Numbered from the stretch's first letter, positions 9,985 to 19,458 are shown. The stretch is DNA of 64,000 bases from Uruburuella testudinis (GCF_022870865.1 NZ_CP091508.1:62001-126000); one strand, 5' to 3'. Program-made: numbers and translations. The notes: generated from the sequence alone by a model not told the origin.

Positions 9985-10959
9985 ATGAAAATTTTGCTTG
10001 TACGCCTTTCTAGTATGGGTGATTTGATCCACACCTTGCCGGCAGTAGATGATTTGTCGCGCATGCGCCCGGACATCGAGCTGCATTGGCTTTGTGAGGC
10101 AGGGTTTGCCGATATTGCCCGTTTGCACCCGTTTGTGAAACGAGTGCATCTTATGCATGGCCGAAAATGGCGGAAGCAATTGACGCAAACGGCCACATGG
10201 CGTGAAATAGGCCGTCTGAAAAGCGATTTGCAACAACAGAATTTTGATAATGTGCTCGACAGCCAGGGGCTGATAAAAAGTGCATTGTTTGCCAAAGCAG
10301 CCAATGCACCGGTGCAGGGTTTGGATTTTTACAGCGCCCGCGAACGGTGGGCGGCGCTGCTGTATAACAAAGTTTACCCCGTGCCTAAAGGCAGAAATGC
10401 GGTTTGGCGTAACCGCGCATTGTTTGCACAGGCATTCACTTATCGGATGCCGTCTGAACAGCGCTTTGGTTTGTCGGTGCCGCCGGCCGGCCGGTTGGAA
10501 AATTTGCCGCCGCACTATTATGTTGCCTTGCATGCAACCAGCCGCGACAGCAAATTGTGGCCATTGGATTATTGGCTGGATTTGCTGCAAAAGTTGCATC
10601 AGCGCGAGCATGCGCCGGTGTATTTGCCATGGGGCAGTTTGCAGGAAAGAGAACGTGCTGAAAGCATAGCGGCCAAACTGCCGTTTGCACGGGTGTGTGA
10701 AAAAATGAATCTGCTCCAAGCGGCTTATTTGCTGGCTCATGCAACCGGTGTGGCCGGTGTCGATACCGGTTTGCTGCATTTGGCCAATGCGCTTGATGTG
10801 CCGGTGGTGGGTATTTATACCGATACCGATCCGGCCAAAACAGGCGTGCAGATTTCGGCATGGTCGCAAAATTTGGGCAATGCAGGTCAGATTCCGCTGC
10901 CTGAAAGGGTTTATGAAGCTTTATCGGATTGTATTGCTGCCAAAGATGAGGCCGTCTGA
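9985..10959 (+). CDS. waaC: Lipopolysaccharide heptosyltransferase I
   Basis: A 324-residue glycosyltransferase of family 9 that adds the first heptose to the Kdo residue of the lipooligosaccharide inner core, on the cytoplasmic face of the inner membrane. It opens MKILLVRLSSMGDLIHTLPA and carries the ADP-heptose-binding region AGVDTGLLHLANALDVPVVGIY. The ATG at 9985 was chosen because it begins the conserved N-terminus and follows GGAAG. A DUS is translated in the gene at about 10209, an ATGCCGTCTGAA copy lies at 10447-10458, and a third DUS supplies the last codons GAG GCC GTC TGA. Confidence 0.94.
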   Translation: MKILLVRLSSMGDLIHTLPAVDDLSRMRPDIELHWLCEAGFADIARLHPFVKRVHLMHGRKWRKQLTQTATWREIGRLKSDLQQQNFDNVLDSQGLIKSALFAKAANAPVQGLDFYSARERWAALLYNKVYPVPKGRNAVWRNRALFAQAFTYRMPSEQRFGLSVPPAGRLENLPPHYYVALHATSRDSKLWPLDYWLDLLQKLHQREHAPVYLPWGSLQERERAESIAAKLPFARVCEKMNLLQAAYLLAHATGVAGVDTGLLHLANALDVPVVGIYTDTDPAKTGVQISAWSQNLGNAGQIPLPERVYEALSDCIAAKDEAV

Positions 10960-11074
10960 ATAATTTCCACAAAAATCAGCTGACGGTGCCGGCTTGCCCG
11001 CCGTGAATGGTTTTTTTGCTTGCTGCTTTTTTGCTTGCTTTGATAAATAAGTATGAATCAAAATCCGTAAAGGT

Positions 11075-11105
11075 TTGAATAAGCTTTATTTTTATCGGGT
11101 ATAAT
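11075..11105 (+). promoter_or_regulatory. Probable sigma-70 promoter of etfBA
   Basis: A perfect -10 TATAAT at 11100-11105 with TTGAAT at 11075-11080 (19-bp spacer, slightly long), in the AT-rich 292-bp gap ahead of etfB. Predicted leader about 140 nt. Confidence 0.5.
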
Positions 11106-11251
11106 TTAAAGCTGATAGGGCTGGTGAATGTGATTTTATAAAACAGCTTGTGTTTTATATATGTTTTATTTATGCAGCAACAGCCGTCTTGTCAGATATT
11201 GAGTTAACAGGTCATTAATTGCCGGCATGGTTTCCGGCTCAAGGAGAACGC

Positions 11252-11998
11252 ATGAAAGCACTGGTCGCCGTAAAACGCGTGGTGGATTACAATGTTAAAG
11301 TCCGGGTTAAAGCCGATGGTTCGGATGTGGATATCGGCAATGTTAAAATGTCGATGAATCCGTTTGACGAAATTGCTGTGGAAGAAGCCGTGCGCTTGAA
11401 AGAAGCGGGCAAAATCAGCGAGATTGTGGCGGTATCACTGGGCGAGAAAAAATGCGAGGAAACTTTGCGCACAGCACTCGCTATGGGTGCCGACCGGGCT
11501 ATTCATGTAGAAACCGATGCCAAGCTGGAGCCGTTGGCGGTGGCCAAATTGCTGAAGGCAGTGGCCGATAAAGAACAGCCGCAGCTGCTTTTGTTGGGCA
11601 AACAGGCGATTGATGACGATGCCAATCAAACCGCACAAATGCTGGCTGCTTTGCTGAATGCAGCGCAAGGCACGTTTGCCGCCAAAGTGGTGTTGGCAGA
11701 TAATGAAGTGTTGGTAACCCGTGAGATTGACGGCGGTTCGGAAACCGTGGCATTAACACTGCCTGCTGTGATCAGCGCCGATTTGCGCTTGAATGAGCCG
11801 CGGTTTGTCAAACTGCCCAATATTATGGCGGCCAAGAAAAAACCGTTGGAAAAAGTATCACCAACAGATTTGGGCGTGGATATTACGCCACGTGTCAAAG
11901 TATTGAAAATGGCCGAACCTAAAACGCGTCAGGCCGGTGTGAAAGTAGCCGGTGTGGCCGAATTGGTTGAGAAATTAAATCAGGCTCGAGTGATTTGA
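11252..11998 (+). CDS. etfB: Electron transfer flavoprotein, beta subunit
   Basis: 248-residue beta subunit of the heterodimeric electron transfer flavoprotein, which carries electrons from acyl-CoA and related dehydrogenases to ETF-quinone oxidoreductase. It starts [20 protein letters not shown] and carries the family signature around [30 protein letters not shown] and [18 protein letters not shown] sits 6 nt before the ATG; an upstream frame extension is not needed. etfA follows after 10 nt. Confidence 0.95.
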   Translation: MKALVAVKRVVDYNVKVRVKADGSDVDIGNVKMSMNPFDEIAVEEAVRLKEAGKISEIVAVSLGEKKCEETLRTALAMGADRAIHVETDAKLEPLAVAKLLKAVADKEQPQLLLLGKQAIDDDANQTAQMLAALLNAAQGTFAAKVVLADNEVLVTREIDGGSETVALTLPAVISADLRLNEPRFVKLPNIMAAKKKPLEKVSPTDLGVDITPRVKVLKMAEPKTRQAGVKVAGVAELVEKLNQARVI

Positions 11999-12008
11999 GG
12001 AATATGAT

Positions 12009-12944
12009 ATGAGCGTATTGATTATTGCAGAACATAACAATCAGCAATTGAATCCGGCTACATTACATGCGGTTGAAGCAGCATCCAAGCTGGGTGAAGT
12101 GCATCTGCTGGTGGCAGGTAGCGGTATTTCGGCGGTTGTGGAAGCCGCCGGGCAAGTGAGTGGCGTAGCGAAAGTATGGTCGGCCGATGCGGCTTATTAT
12201 GGCGAAGGTTTGGCAGAAGAAATCGCACCGCTGGTGGTTAAGCTTGCCGAGCATTACACCCATATCGGGGCCACTGCTACCGCATTCGGCAAAAACCTGC
12301 TGCCGCGCGTGGCTGCATTGTTGGATGTGCCGCAAATCTCTGATTTAACAGAAATTATAGATGCACAAACTTTTGTGCGCCCGATTTATGCGGGCAATGC
12401 ATTTGAAACTGTGCAAAGCGATTCGGCCAAATTGGTGCTAACATTCCGCTCAACTGCATTTACAGCCGCTGCTGCCGAAGGTGGCCATGCCACAGTAGAA
12501 AATGTTGAGGCTGCGCCGGCACAAAATTTAAGCCGTTTTGTCGGCCGAGAGCTGACCCAATCAGACCGGCCGGAGCTTACACAAGCCAAGGTTGTGGTAA
12601 CAGGCGGGCGTGCTTTGGGCAGCGCCGAGCAATTTGATGCGCTGCTGACACCGCTGGCGGATGTATTGGGCGCAGCTATTGGCGCTTCTCGTGCTGCGGT
12701 AGATGCCGAATATGCGCCGAATGATATTCAGGTCGGGCAAACCGGTAAAGTGGTGGCGCCCGAGCTGTATATCGCCGTGGGCGTTTCCGGCGCCATCCAG
12801 CATATCGCCGGCATGCAAGACAGCAAAGTGATTGTTGCCATCAATAAAGATGCAGATGCACCTATTTTCAATATTGCCGATTATGGTTTGGTGGGCGATT
12901 TATTTGAAATCGTGCCGCAGTTGACCGCTGCATTGAAACAGTAA
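12009..12944 (+). CDS. etfA: Electron transfer flavoprotein, alpha subunit
   Basis: 311-residue alpha subunit. The N-terminal half resembles the beta subunit fold. The C-terminal half is the FAD domain, with [14 protein letters not shown] and then [20 protein letters not shown] and [17 protein letters not shown]. It forms an operon with etfB and ends at an ordinary intrinsic terminator just after a parS-like site. Which dehydrogenase feeds this ETF cannot be told from the window. Confidence 0.96.
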   Translation: MSVLIIAEHNNQQLNPATLHAVEAASKLGEVHLLVAGSGISAVVEAAGQVSGVAKVWSADAAYYGEGLAEEIAPLVVKLAEHYTHIGATATAFGKNLLPRVAALLDVPQISDLTEIIDAQTFVRPIYAGNAFETVQSDSAKLVLTFRSTAFTAAAAEGGHATVENVEAAPAQNLSRFVGRELTQSDRPELTQAKVVVTGGRALGSAEQFDALLTPLADVLGAAIGASRAAVDAEYAPNDIQVGQTGKVVAPELYIAVGVSGAIQHIAGMQDSKVIVAINKDADAPIFNIADYGLVGDLFEIVPQLTAALKQ

Positions 12945-12947
12945 ACA

Positions 12948-12963
12948 GGTTTCACGTGAAACA
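12948..12963. other. Second parS site (one mismatch)
   Basis: GGTTTCACGTGAAACA differs from the perfect parS at 9928 only in its first base and keeps the 14-bp palindrome. It lies 4 nt after the etfA stop codon, outside any gene, 3.0 kb from the first site. Confidence 0.75.
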
Positions 12964-12987
12964 TTAAATTGTGCTTCATTATTATTG

Positions 12988-13030
12988 AATAAAAACTTTA
13001 TACGCAAGCATTACGTATAAAGTTTTTATT
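12988..13030 (+). terminator. Intrinsic terminator of etfBA (not DUS-based)
   Basis: Perfect 17-bp arms (12988-13004 and 13014-13030), AT-rich with AAAAA and TTTTT flanks. It is one of only three terminators in the window that lack DUS. Confidence 0.85.
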
Positions 13031-13037
13031 ATTTTTA

Positions 13038-13074
13038 TTTCAGACGGCCTGAACATGATAAAGGCCGTCTGAAA
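13038..13074. other. DUS pair in reversed order upstream of ltaE
   Basis: The order is TTCAGACGGCCT then AGGCCGTCTGAA, the opposite of the terminator arrangement. It still forms a hairpin, 13 bp before the ltaE start codon. It may influence ltaE leader structure. Confidence 0.5.
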
Positions 13075-13087
13075 ACAGGAGCAAACC

Positions 13088-14131
13088 ATGAACTCTTTAC
13101 ATAACCCTGAAATCATCTCATTTGCTTCAGATAATTATGCCGGCGCCCATCCTGAAATATTGGCGGCATTAACCGCAGCCAACGGCGGGCATGTGGCTGC
13201 TTACGGATATGACCCATATACCGAGCGATTACAGCAAGTGATGCGTCATCACTTCGGCGATCAAGCTGAATGCTGGCCGGTGTTTAACGGCACCGGCGCG
13301 AATGTTTTGGGCCTTCAGGCAATGTTGCCGCGGTGGGGCGCAGTGATTTGTGCAAACAGTGCTCATCTGAACACCGATGAAAACGGTGCGCCACAAATAA
13401 CCGGTGGTTTGAAACTGTGGCTGGTAGACACGCCCGATGGCAAACTCACGCCTGATTTGATTGCAGAACAGGCTTGGGGATTCGGCAGCGAGCACCGCGC
13501 CCAACCATTGGTGGTTAGCATCAGCCAAACCACCGAATACGGCACATGTTACAGTGTAGATGAAATCCGCGCGATTGCCGATTATGCGCACAGCCTGGGC
13601 ATGAAACTGCATATGGATGGTGCACGGATTGCCAATGCCGCTGCTTATTTGAACCTGCCGTTGCGGAGCATGACCACCGATGCCGGGGTAGATTTGCTTT
13701 CGTTCGGCGGCACCAAAAACGGTTTGCTGTTTGGCGAATGTTTGGTTGCTTTATCTGCTGATGCCGTAACAGGCATGGCGCATTTAAGGAAAATCAACTT
13801 GCAACTGGCCTCTAAAATGCGTTTTATTTCCGCCCAATTTATTGCATTGCTGGAAAACGATTTATGGTTGCACAGCGCCTGCCACAGTAACCGGATGGCG
13901 CTCAGGCTGAAAGAAGGTCTTGAAGGTATTGATGGCGTATCGGTGTGTTATCCGGTGCAATCCAATGCCGTATTTGCCTGCTTACCGCCGCATATATTGG
14001 AGCAGGCACGCCGGCATTTTGCTTTTTATGATTGGGATAATCACGGCATGGTGCGTTTGATGTGCAGTTTTGATACCCGTGCCGAAGATGTGGATAAGTT
14101 GACGGGCATCATGCGGAATGCAATTTTATGA
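13088..14131 (+). CDS. ltaE: Low-specificity L-threonine aldolase
   Basis: 347-residue PLP enzyme of the beta-eliminating lyase family that cleaves L-threonine or allo-threonine to glycine and acetaldehyde. The PLP lysine is predicted at Lys210 in SFGGTKNGLLFGE, and Asp177 in LHMDGARIAN binds the pyridine nitrogen. The N-terminus (ISFASDNYAGAHPEIL) is typical. CAGGAG precedes the start. The stop codon overlaps the next start as ATGA, so translation of yigZ is probably coupled. The glycine produced could feed ThiO, but that link is inference. Confidence 0.9.
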   Translation: MNSLHNPEIISFASDNYAGAHPEILAALTAANGGHVAAYGYDPYTERLQQVMRHHFGDQAECWPVFNGTGANVLGLQAMLPRWGAVICANSAHLNTDENGAPQITGGLKLWLVDTPDGKLTPDLIAEQAWGFGSEHRAQPLVVSISQTTEYGTCYSVDEIRAIADYAHSLGMKLHMDGARIANAAAYLNLPLRSMTTDAGVDLLSFGGTKNGLLFGECLVALSADAVTGMAHLRKINLQLASKMRFISAQFIALLENDLWLHSACHSNRMALRLKEGLEGIDGVSVCYPVQSNAVFACLPPHILEQARRHFAFYDWDNHGMVRLMCSFDTRAEDVDKLTGIMRNAIL

Positions 14132-14751
14132 GTGCGGCCACATACCTGACGTTGGCTGTTGAATCAGCGGCTGAATTTAAAGATAAAGGCAGTCGCTTTA
14201 TCGCTTTTGCTTATCCGATAAAGTGTGCTGAAGAAGTCAAAGCATTGGTGGAAGCATTACGCCAAAACCATCATAAAGCCCGGCATTGGTGTTATGCCTA
14301 CCGTTTGGGCACAGACGGCCTGCAATTTCGTGCCAATGATGACGGCGAACCCTCCGGCAGTGCCGGACGGCCGATTTTAGGACAGATTGATTCGGCAGGG
14401 CTGACAGATGTATTGGTGGTGGTGGTGCGTTATTTCGGCGGCACTTTGTTGGGCGTGCCCGGATTGATTCATGCTTATAAAACGGCCACTGCTGCGGCTC
14501 TGCAACAGGCCGAAATAATTGAAAAAAATATTGAAAAAAGCGTGTGGCTGCGCTGTGAATACCCACATCTCAACGATGCCATCCGTATTGCCAAACAGCA
14601 TCAGGCCATCATTATCCGGCAAGAATTGCAGCTTGATTGCCGCTTGCACATCCGAATTCCCTTGGCTTCATATGAGGCAGCAGTCAACGCTTGGCAACAG
14701 ACACGTGTTATTGAGTTGTTAGCGGATGAAGCAATTATTGAGATGCAATAG
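14128..14751 (+). CDS. yigZ: YigZ/IMPACT-family protein
   Basis: 207-residue member of the UPF0029/YigZ-IMPACT family. Signatures are the central FRANDDGEPSGSAGRPIL and VVVVRYFGGTLLGVPGLIHAY, followed by a C-terminal ferredoxin-like domain. The biochemical role is not settled; relatives are linked to translation or nucleic-acid binding. The 4-nt overlap with ltaE shows co-translation. Confidence 0.9.
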   Translation: MSAATYLTLAVESAAEFKDKGSRFIAFAYPIKCAEEVKALVEALRQNHHKARHWCYAYRLGTDGLQFRANDDGEPSGSAGRPILGQIDSAGLTDVLVVVVRYFGGTLLGVPGLIHAYKTATAAALQQAEIIEKNIEKSVWLRCEYPHLNDAIRIAKQHQAIIIRQELQLDCRLHIRIPLASYEAAVNAWQQTRVIELLADEAIIEMQ

Positions 14752-14816
14752 CTTGATTTGTTGCTGTTAAAGGTTGTTTATATTTCCCGTGTTCAGTTTA
14801 AAGATAAGCCGGCAAT

Positions 14817-15018
14817 GCCCATTTCTAAAAAATAATCTGACTGTTGGGATTTGCTTGGGCTCAAAGAAGATAGGCTTCATTGAGAAGCTGAAACGCTAAG
14901 CCAACCGGTTCTTGTATTATAGTGTTCAATTAAATCACCCTACTTTGTGTTTTGTTTTGCCTTTCGTGTGTACTGTCTTCGTCCCGTTGCCTCGTCAGAT
15001 TATTTTTGTGAATGGATA
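14817..15018. repeat. Repeat A, diverged copy with an AT-rich insertion
   Basis: The left end CCCATTTCTAAAAAATAATC is decayed and the right end ATTTTTGTGAATGGA is kept. About 50 extra AT-rich bases lie in the middle relative to the 150-bp form. It accounts for most of the 422-bp gap between yigZ and znuD. Confidence 0.65.
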
Positions 15019-15054
15019 GCACAACAGTCGCTCAATTTTAAACAGACATGTCAA

Positions 15055-15085
15055 AAGGCCGTCTGAAAATTTTTCAGACGGCCTT
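15055..15085. terminator. DUS hairpin terminator between yigZ and znuD
   Basis: 15-bp arms around a one-base loop. Convergent position, so usable from both sides. Confidence 0.8.
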
Positions 15086-15173
15086 GATCATTATTTATTG
15101 CAGCTGTTGTTTTACATATGCTATCAGTTTTCGCTGCCCTTTCCTGCAACAAATACTGATTTGCTTCAATATT

Positions 15174-17573
15174 TTAAAAATCTACATTAATCCCGAAGCT
15201 GAAATTGCGCCCGATTTGCGGCACATAAGGCAGGAAAGAATTATGGATATAAACTTTTTGGTTGAGCAGGTTATTGGCATTCAGCGATAGTTGGTAGCCG
15301 CTTTTTCCCAGTTTGTTACGGTAGTTCAACCCCATGTCCAGCAAGTGATAACCTTTAGAAGCGCTTTCCAATTTGCCGGTTTTATTTTGCTTGAATATCC
15401 GGGTATAGGCCAGTGAGCCGTTCCATTTTTGATTAAAGGTGCTGTTGAAGCGTATGCCTAATCTTGCCGGCGGCATACGCGGGGCATTGCGGCCGGGTTG
15501 GGCGAGCATTTCTTTGCCGAGATAAGGGCGGACATCTTCTTGATAGTCTTCATCCCATACCGCTTCGCCATATAAATCTTTGCCAGGCAGTTTGGGCAGA
15601 TCAAACAGTTTGCCGCGCACATAATCACCAAACAGGGTAGCCTGATGGTTGGGGGTGAAGCGATAGCTCAGCTGGCCTTCGATACCGTAAATTTTTGCCT
15701 GCGACTGTGTTTGGCGGCGCATAAACAAATTATTTTCGCGATACAGGTTTTCATTGTGGATATAGTTTTTGAAACGGCTGTAATAGGCGCTGATACCGTA
15801 ATCCCAAGATTCGCTGCTGTGGCGCAAACCCAGCTCGATATTGTTTGATTGCTCTTTTTTCAGGTTTTTATTGCCGTATTCAAATGAATTGGTGGCCAAA
15901 TGCTGACCGTGATAATACAACTCTGCCGGTGTGGGCAGGCGTTCGTTATGTGATGCGGTGAGCGACAAGCGGTAATCCGGATGAAAATCCCAATGCAATG
16001 CGCCTGAATAAGAAAACGCTTTTTGTTTGTTGGGCGCCAGATCAGGCAGCTCTTGCGAGGCAGATAAATCAGCATAGGTTTCGCGGTAGCTTTTTAAAAG
16101 CTCGGCATCGTAATCCATATAAACGCCTTGCTTTTCAGCGCGTGCGCCCGCTTCGAATAAGAAATTTTTCCAACGGTATTGCTCAAGGGCAAACAGGCTG
16201 AACTGTTTATTGGTGTTTTCCGCCAAAGGCCAGCGTACTTCGCGGTTGTCCGGGCTGTTGGCACTGCTTTTTTGCGTTTGATACTGCACGCCCCACACGC
16301 CCGACAAGCCGCCCAGCGGTTGATGATAAAGCTCCAATCTTGAATTGAAACCGCGGTTTTTAAAAATATTAACGGCTCTGCCGTAATTTTTGCGCGCTTT
16401 TTCCTGTTCGCGTTCGGGATTAATGGTATCAAAAGATTTGCCGGCATCTTTTTCATCATGATAATAATCGGCACGCGCCAAGCTGATGCGTATTTTCTCG
16501 ATGCCGGGTAGGGGCTGTTTGATTTCGCTGCGCAAATCGAAGCGCTTCGATACCAAATCTACCCAAGGCCCCGGGTGGGAATGATCATGGTTGTGGCCGT
16601 AAGGGTGCTCGTGGCTGTGGCCGGGGTCGAAACCGTGATCGCTGCCGCAATGGAAGTGGGGGTTTTCGCTGATGTGATGCGCTTCCATCAAATGCGGATA
16701 GGGATAAGTGTAGCTGTAGTCAAACTGATTGCCATAAATATGTGCGGTGCAAGAATCAAATTTGTGGTTGTGGCCGGTGAGGCCGTATTTGTCTTTACGG
16801 TAGCTGTAAGATGCGCCCACATAGCCGCGTTCGCCAATCAAAGAAGCGCCGATGGTGCCCACTTTGGATTTATGATGCGTATCAGGCACAAATTTGACGG
16901 TTTCACCAAGATTGATGCCGGGCACCCGGTAATTATCAGCATGGCGTGAAAGCCCTTCCGCCCGAATGGCAATGTGTTCGCCAACACCCAAAGTGATGCC
17001 TGCCGTAGCCAGCTTTTCTTTGCTGTTGCTGTTATAGCGGGCGCCGAATTCGCCTTCATAGCCTTTTTCAGGCATCGCCGCTGGTATGCGCTTATCGGCT
17101 ACGTTCAATACCCCGGCGGGTGAGGCCGATGCATACAACAGCGTGGCCGCGCCGCGTACCAGCTCGACCTGGCTGGCCAGCAATGTATCCGTTGCTACGG
17201 CATGATCGGGCGACAGTGCCGACATATCCACCACATCGGAGCCGTTTTGCAAAATTTTTACCCGCACGCCTTCCTGCCCGCGAATCACCGGCGCACTCGC
17301 ACCGCCGCCGAAAGGGTTGCTGTGTATGCCCGGCTCACCGGCCAGCGCATTACCGAGGGTGGCGGAACGCTGTTTGAGGGTTTCGCCGCTGATTATTTTG
17401 TCGCTGGCTTTTCGTGCCTGCGTGAACGGCAGCGATTCAAAAGCCTGCGGGCGTTTACCGGTTACCGTAACCGCCTGCAATGTCTGACTGCCCGACACTT
17501 CATGATCGGCCGCCCAGGTATTGGCAACGGCAAGCGCCAGCACCGATACCATCATTTGTTTGGAAGAAAGCAT
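15174..17573 (-). CDS. znuD: TonB-dependent zinc receptor
   Basis: 799-residue outer-membrane receptor. It has a signal peptide (to about AWAA), a TonB-box-like LQAVTVTGK, a plug domain (LGNALAGEPGIHSNPFGGG, PVIRGQEGVRVKILQNG) and a beta-barrel ending in Phe as outer-membrane proteins do. A long His/Asp-rich external loop (GHSHEHPYGHNHDHSHPGP) matches the zinc-capturing loop of ZnuD. Zinc passes to the periplasm using TonB energy. A perfect Zur box lies 36 bp upstream. ATG at 17573 was chosen over the adjacent in-frame TTG at 17576. Confidence 0.93.
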   Translation of the reverse strand: MLSSKQMMVSVLALAVANTWAADHEVSGSQTLQAVTVTGKRPQAFESLPFTQARKASDKIISGETLKQRSATLGNALAGEPGIHSNPFGGGASAPVIRGQEGVRVKILQNGSDVVDMSALSPDHAVATDTLLASQVELVRGAATLLYASASPAGVLNVADKRIPAAMPEKGYEGEFGARYNSNSKEKLATAGITLGVGEHIAIRAEGLSRHADNYRVPGINLGETVKFVPDTHHKSKVGTIGASLIGERGYVGASYSYRKDKYGLTGHNHKFDSCTAHIYGNQFDYSYTYPYPHLMEAHHISENPHFHCGSDHGFDPGHSHEHPYGHNHDHSHPGPWVDLVSKRFDLRSEIKQPLPGIEKIRISLARADYYHDEKDAGKSFDTINPEREQEKARKNYGRAVNIFKNRGFNSRLELYHQPLGGLSGVWGVQYQTQKSSANSPDNREVRWPLAENTNKQFSLFALEQYRWKNFLFEAGARAEKQGVYMDYDAELLKSYRETYADLSASQELPDLAPNKQKAFSYSGALHWDFHPDYRLSLTASHNERLPTPAELYYHGQHLATNSFEYGNKNLKKEQSNNIELGLRHSSESWDYGISAYYSRFKNYIHNENLYRENNLFMRRQTQSQAKIYGIEGQLSYRFTPNHQATLFGDYVRGKLFDLPKLPGKDLYGEAVWDEDYQEDVRPYLGKEMLAQPGRNAPRMPPARLGIRFNSTFNQKWNGSLAYTRIFKQNKTGKLESASKGYHLLDMGLNYRNKLGKSGYQLSLNANNLLNQKVYIHNSFLPYVPQIGRNFSFGINVDF

Positions 17574-17608
17574 CAATTAATCCGCCTGCCCGTTAGTCTC
17601 AAATAATA

Positions 17609-17623
17609 TGTTATAGTATAACA
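17609..17623 (-). promoter_or_regulatory. Zur box of znuD
   Basis: TGTTATAGTATAACA fits the meningococcal Zur consensus TGTTATDNHATAACA at every position. Placement close to the start predicts repression when zinc is plentiful. Confidence 0.85.
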
Positions 17624-17893
17624 ATTGTAATAAAAAGTTAAGCAGGATTTACTCGTAATTATCAAAAATTAATGTGCAGTATGGTATTTCAATTAAAGTA
17701 ACCGGATACAAAATGGGCTGTATGGAGATGAGCCAAACAGCGTGATGCCCATTTAAAAACTGCTTGATGGTATTATTTTGCCTGAGCGCAAAGCAGCCGG
17801 TTTCAGCAGGCATTAACGCAGCCCAGTATCTGCTATAGCCTTCAACCTGCCGCGGGATGAGTTTGCTTTTCAAATGGTTGGAATTGATTTTTC

Positions 17894-17940
17894 ATATATT
17901 CTTGGCCGTCTGAAAAGTTTTCAGACGGCCAAGAATATAT
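17894..17940. other. 47-bp near-perfect palindrome carrying a DUS pair
   Basis: Two perfect 23-bp arms around a single G. The DUS core reads TGGCCGTCTGAA. It lies between divergent znuD and purD, where neither gene needs a terminator. The rest of the gap (17574-18112) holds a B remnant and otherwise nothing recognisable. Confidence 0.7.
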
Positions 17941-17985
17941 TCAGAAACAAAATCCCCTCATAAACGACACATCAGGACACCCTAA
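17941..17985 (+). repeat. Repeat B, right-end remnant
   Basis: Keeps the arm AACAAAATCCCCTCATAAAC and the terminal TCAGGACACCCTAA; the left two thirds are gone. Confidence 0.65.
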
Positions 17986-18066
17986 ACCCGGTTGCGCTAC
18001 ACCCATAAGATTTGGCCAGATCAAAATCCAGATGTATCACAGGCTGCCCTGCCCGCTGAAATCCGC

Positions 18067-18072
18067 TATAAT
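18067..18072 (+). promoter_or_regulatory. Possible -10 box of purD
   Basis: TATAAT 41 bp ahead of the purD start. No convincing -35 at the right distance. Confidence 0.4.
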
Positions 18073-18112
18073 TCTAAGCCCTATCCTATCCGCACCCATA
18101 AGGAATTCCGTT

Positions 18113-19384
18113 ATGAAATTACTCGTTATCGGCAGTGGCGGCCGCGAGCATGCGCTGGCCTGGAAGCTGGCACAGTCGCCCCGGGTGGCCACCGTATATG
18201 TTGCCCCCGGCAATGCGGGCACTGCAACCGAGCCCAAGTTGGAAAACGTGGCGCTTGACGGCCATAGCGAATTGATTGATTTCTGCCGCCGGAAAAATAT
18301 CGCGTTTACCGTGGTCGGCCCGGAAGCGCCGCTGGCGGCCGGGGTGGTTGATGATTTCCGTGCTGCCGGTTTGCCGATTTTCGGCCCCGACCGTTATGCC
18401 GCACAGCTGGAAAGCTCGAAAGATTTTGCCAAAGCCTTTATGGCGAAATACCGGATTCCCACCGCACAATACCAAACCTTTGCTGATGCAGCGGCGGCGC
18501 ATGCGTATATCGACCTTAAAGGCGCCCCGATTGTGATCAAGGCCGATGGTTTGGCAGCGGGCAAAGGCGTGATTGTGGCGGAAACCCCCGATGAAGCCCA
18601 TGCCGCCGTTGATGACATGCTGTTGGGCAATAAAATGGGCGATGCCGGCGCGCGGGTGGTGATTGAAGATTTTCTGCAAGGCGAAGAGGCCAGCTTTATT
18701 GTGATGGTGGATGGTGAAAATGTGTTGCCGATGGCCACCAGCCAAGACCACAAACGCCTGCGCAACCAAGATCAAGGCCCCAACACCGGCGGTATGGGCG
18801 CATACAGCCCCGCACCGGTGGTCACGCCGGCCGTATATGAGCGCGCCATGAATGAAATCATCTTGCCCACCGTACGCGGCATGCAGGCCGAAGGCCACCC
18901 TTTTACCGGTTTTTTATATGCGGGTTTGATGATTGATGCCACAGGCGCGCCCTATACCATCGAATTCAACTGCCGCTTCGGCGACCCCGAAACCCAGCCG
19001 ATTATGAGCCGCCTCAACAGCGATCTGGTTGAGTTGGTCGGCGCGGCTATTGAGGGCAAACTCGATAACGTGCATGCCGAATGGAATCCGCAAACCGCGG
19101 TCGGCGTGGTGTTGGCAGCCGAAAATTATCCCGACACCCCCCGCAAAGGCGATGTTATCAGCGGCTTGAATGAGGCAGACCGTATCGGCAAAGTGTTCCA
19201 TGCCGGTACTTGCGCCGATCAAGAAAGCCGCATCACCACCGACGGCGGCCGCGTGTTATGCGTTGTGGGTTTGGGTGACGATGTGGCCGCAGCCAAAGCC
19301 AAGGCTTACGAGGCATTGGAAAAAATACATTTCGACGGCATGCAATACCGCACCGATATTGCCGACAAAGCCATACGGACATGA
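18113..19384 (+). CDS. purD: Phosphoribosylamine-glycine ligase (GAR synthetase)
   Basis: 423-residue ATP-grasp enzyme that joins glycine to 5-phosphoribosylamine, the second step of purine synthesis. It starts MKLLVIGSGGREHALAWKL and carries the ATP-grasp stretches IKADGLAAGKGV and HKRLRNQDQGPNTGGMGAYSP. The metal-binding end of the domain is EFNCRFGDPETQ. AAGGAAT precedes the ATG at 18113, which I prefer to an upstream in-frame start because the conserved domain begins there. Its 3' side is followed by A-repeat remnants. Confidence 0.96.
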   Translation: MKLLVIGSGGREHALAWKLAQSPRVATVYVAPGNAGTATEPKLENVALDGHSELIDFCRRKNIAFTVVGPEAPLAAGVVDDFRAAGLPIFGPDRYAAQLESSKDFAKAFMAKYRIPTAQYQTFADAAAAHAYIDLKGAPIVIKADGLAAGKGVIVAETPDEAHAAVDDMLLGNKMGDAGARVVIEDFLQGEEASFIVMVDGENVLPMATSQDHKRLRNQDQGPNTGGMGAYSPAPVVTPAVYERAMNEIILPTVRGMQAEGHPFTGFLYAGLMIDATGAPYTIEFNCRFGDPETQPIMSRLNSDLVELVGAAIEGKLDNVHAEWNPQTAVGVVLAAENYPDTPRKGDVISGLNEADRIGKVFHAGTCADQESRITTDGGRVLCVVGLGDDVAAAKAKAYEALEKIHFDGMQYRTDIADKAIRT

Positions 19385-19404
19385 CGGCACACAATGGAGG
19401 GAAT

Positions 19405-19458
19405 ACCCGCTCTTACCAATAGTCGGCCCGCCGCCTTGTCATATTTTGTGAATGGGTA
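19405..19458. repeat. Repeat A, right-end fragment
   Basis: Only the last 50 bp, ending ATATTTTGTGAATGGGTA, are preserved, directly downstream of purD. Confidence 0.6.

Noticed and set aside
11882..14710. Other CACGTG-type sequences (for example near 11890 and 14702) as further parS sites.
   Set aside because: They lack the flanking TGTTT/AAACA half-sites.
17649..17873. 74-codon minus-strand ORF in the znuD-purD gap.
   Set aside because: No recognisable family, no ribosome binding site and no signal peptide; probably chance or a decayed fragment.
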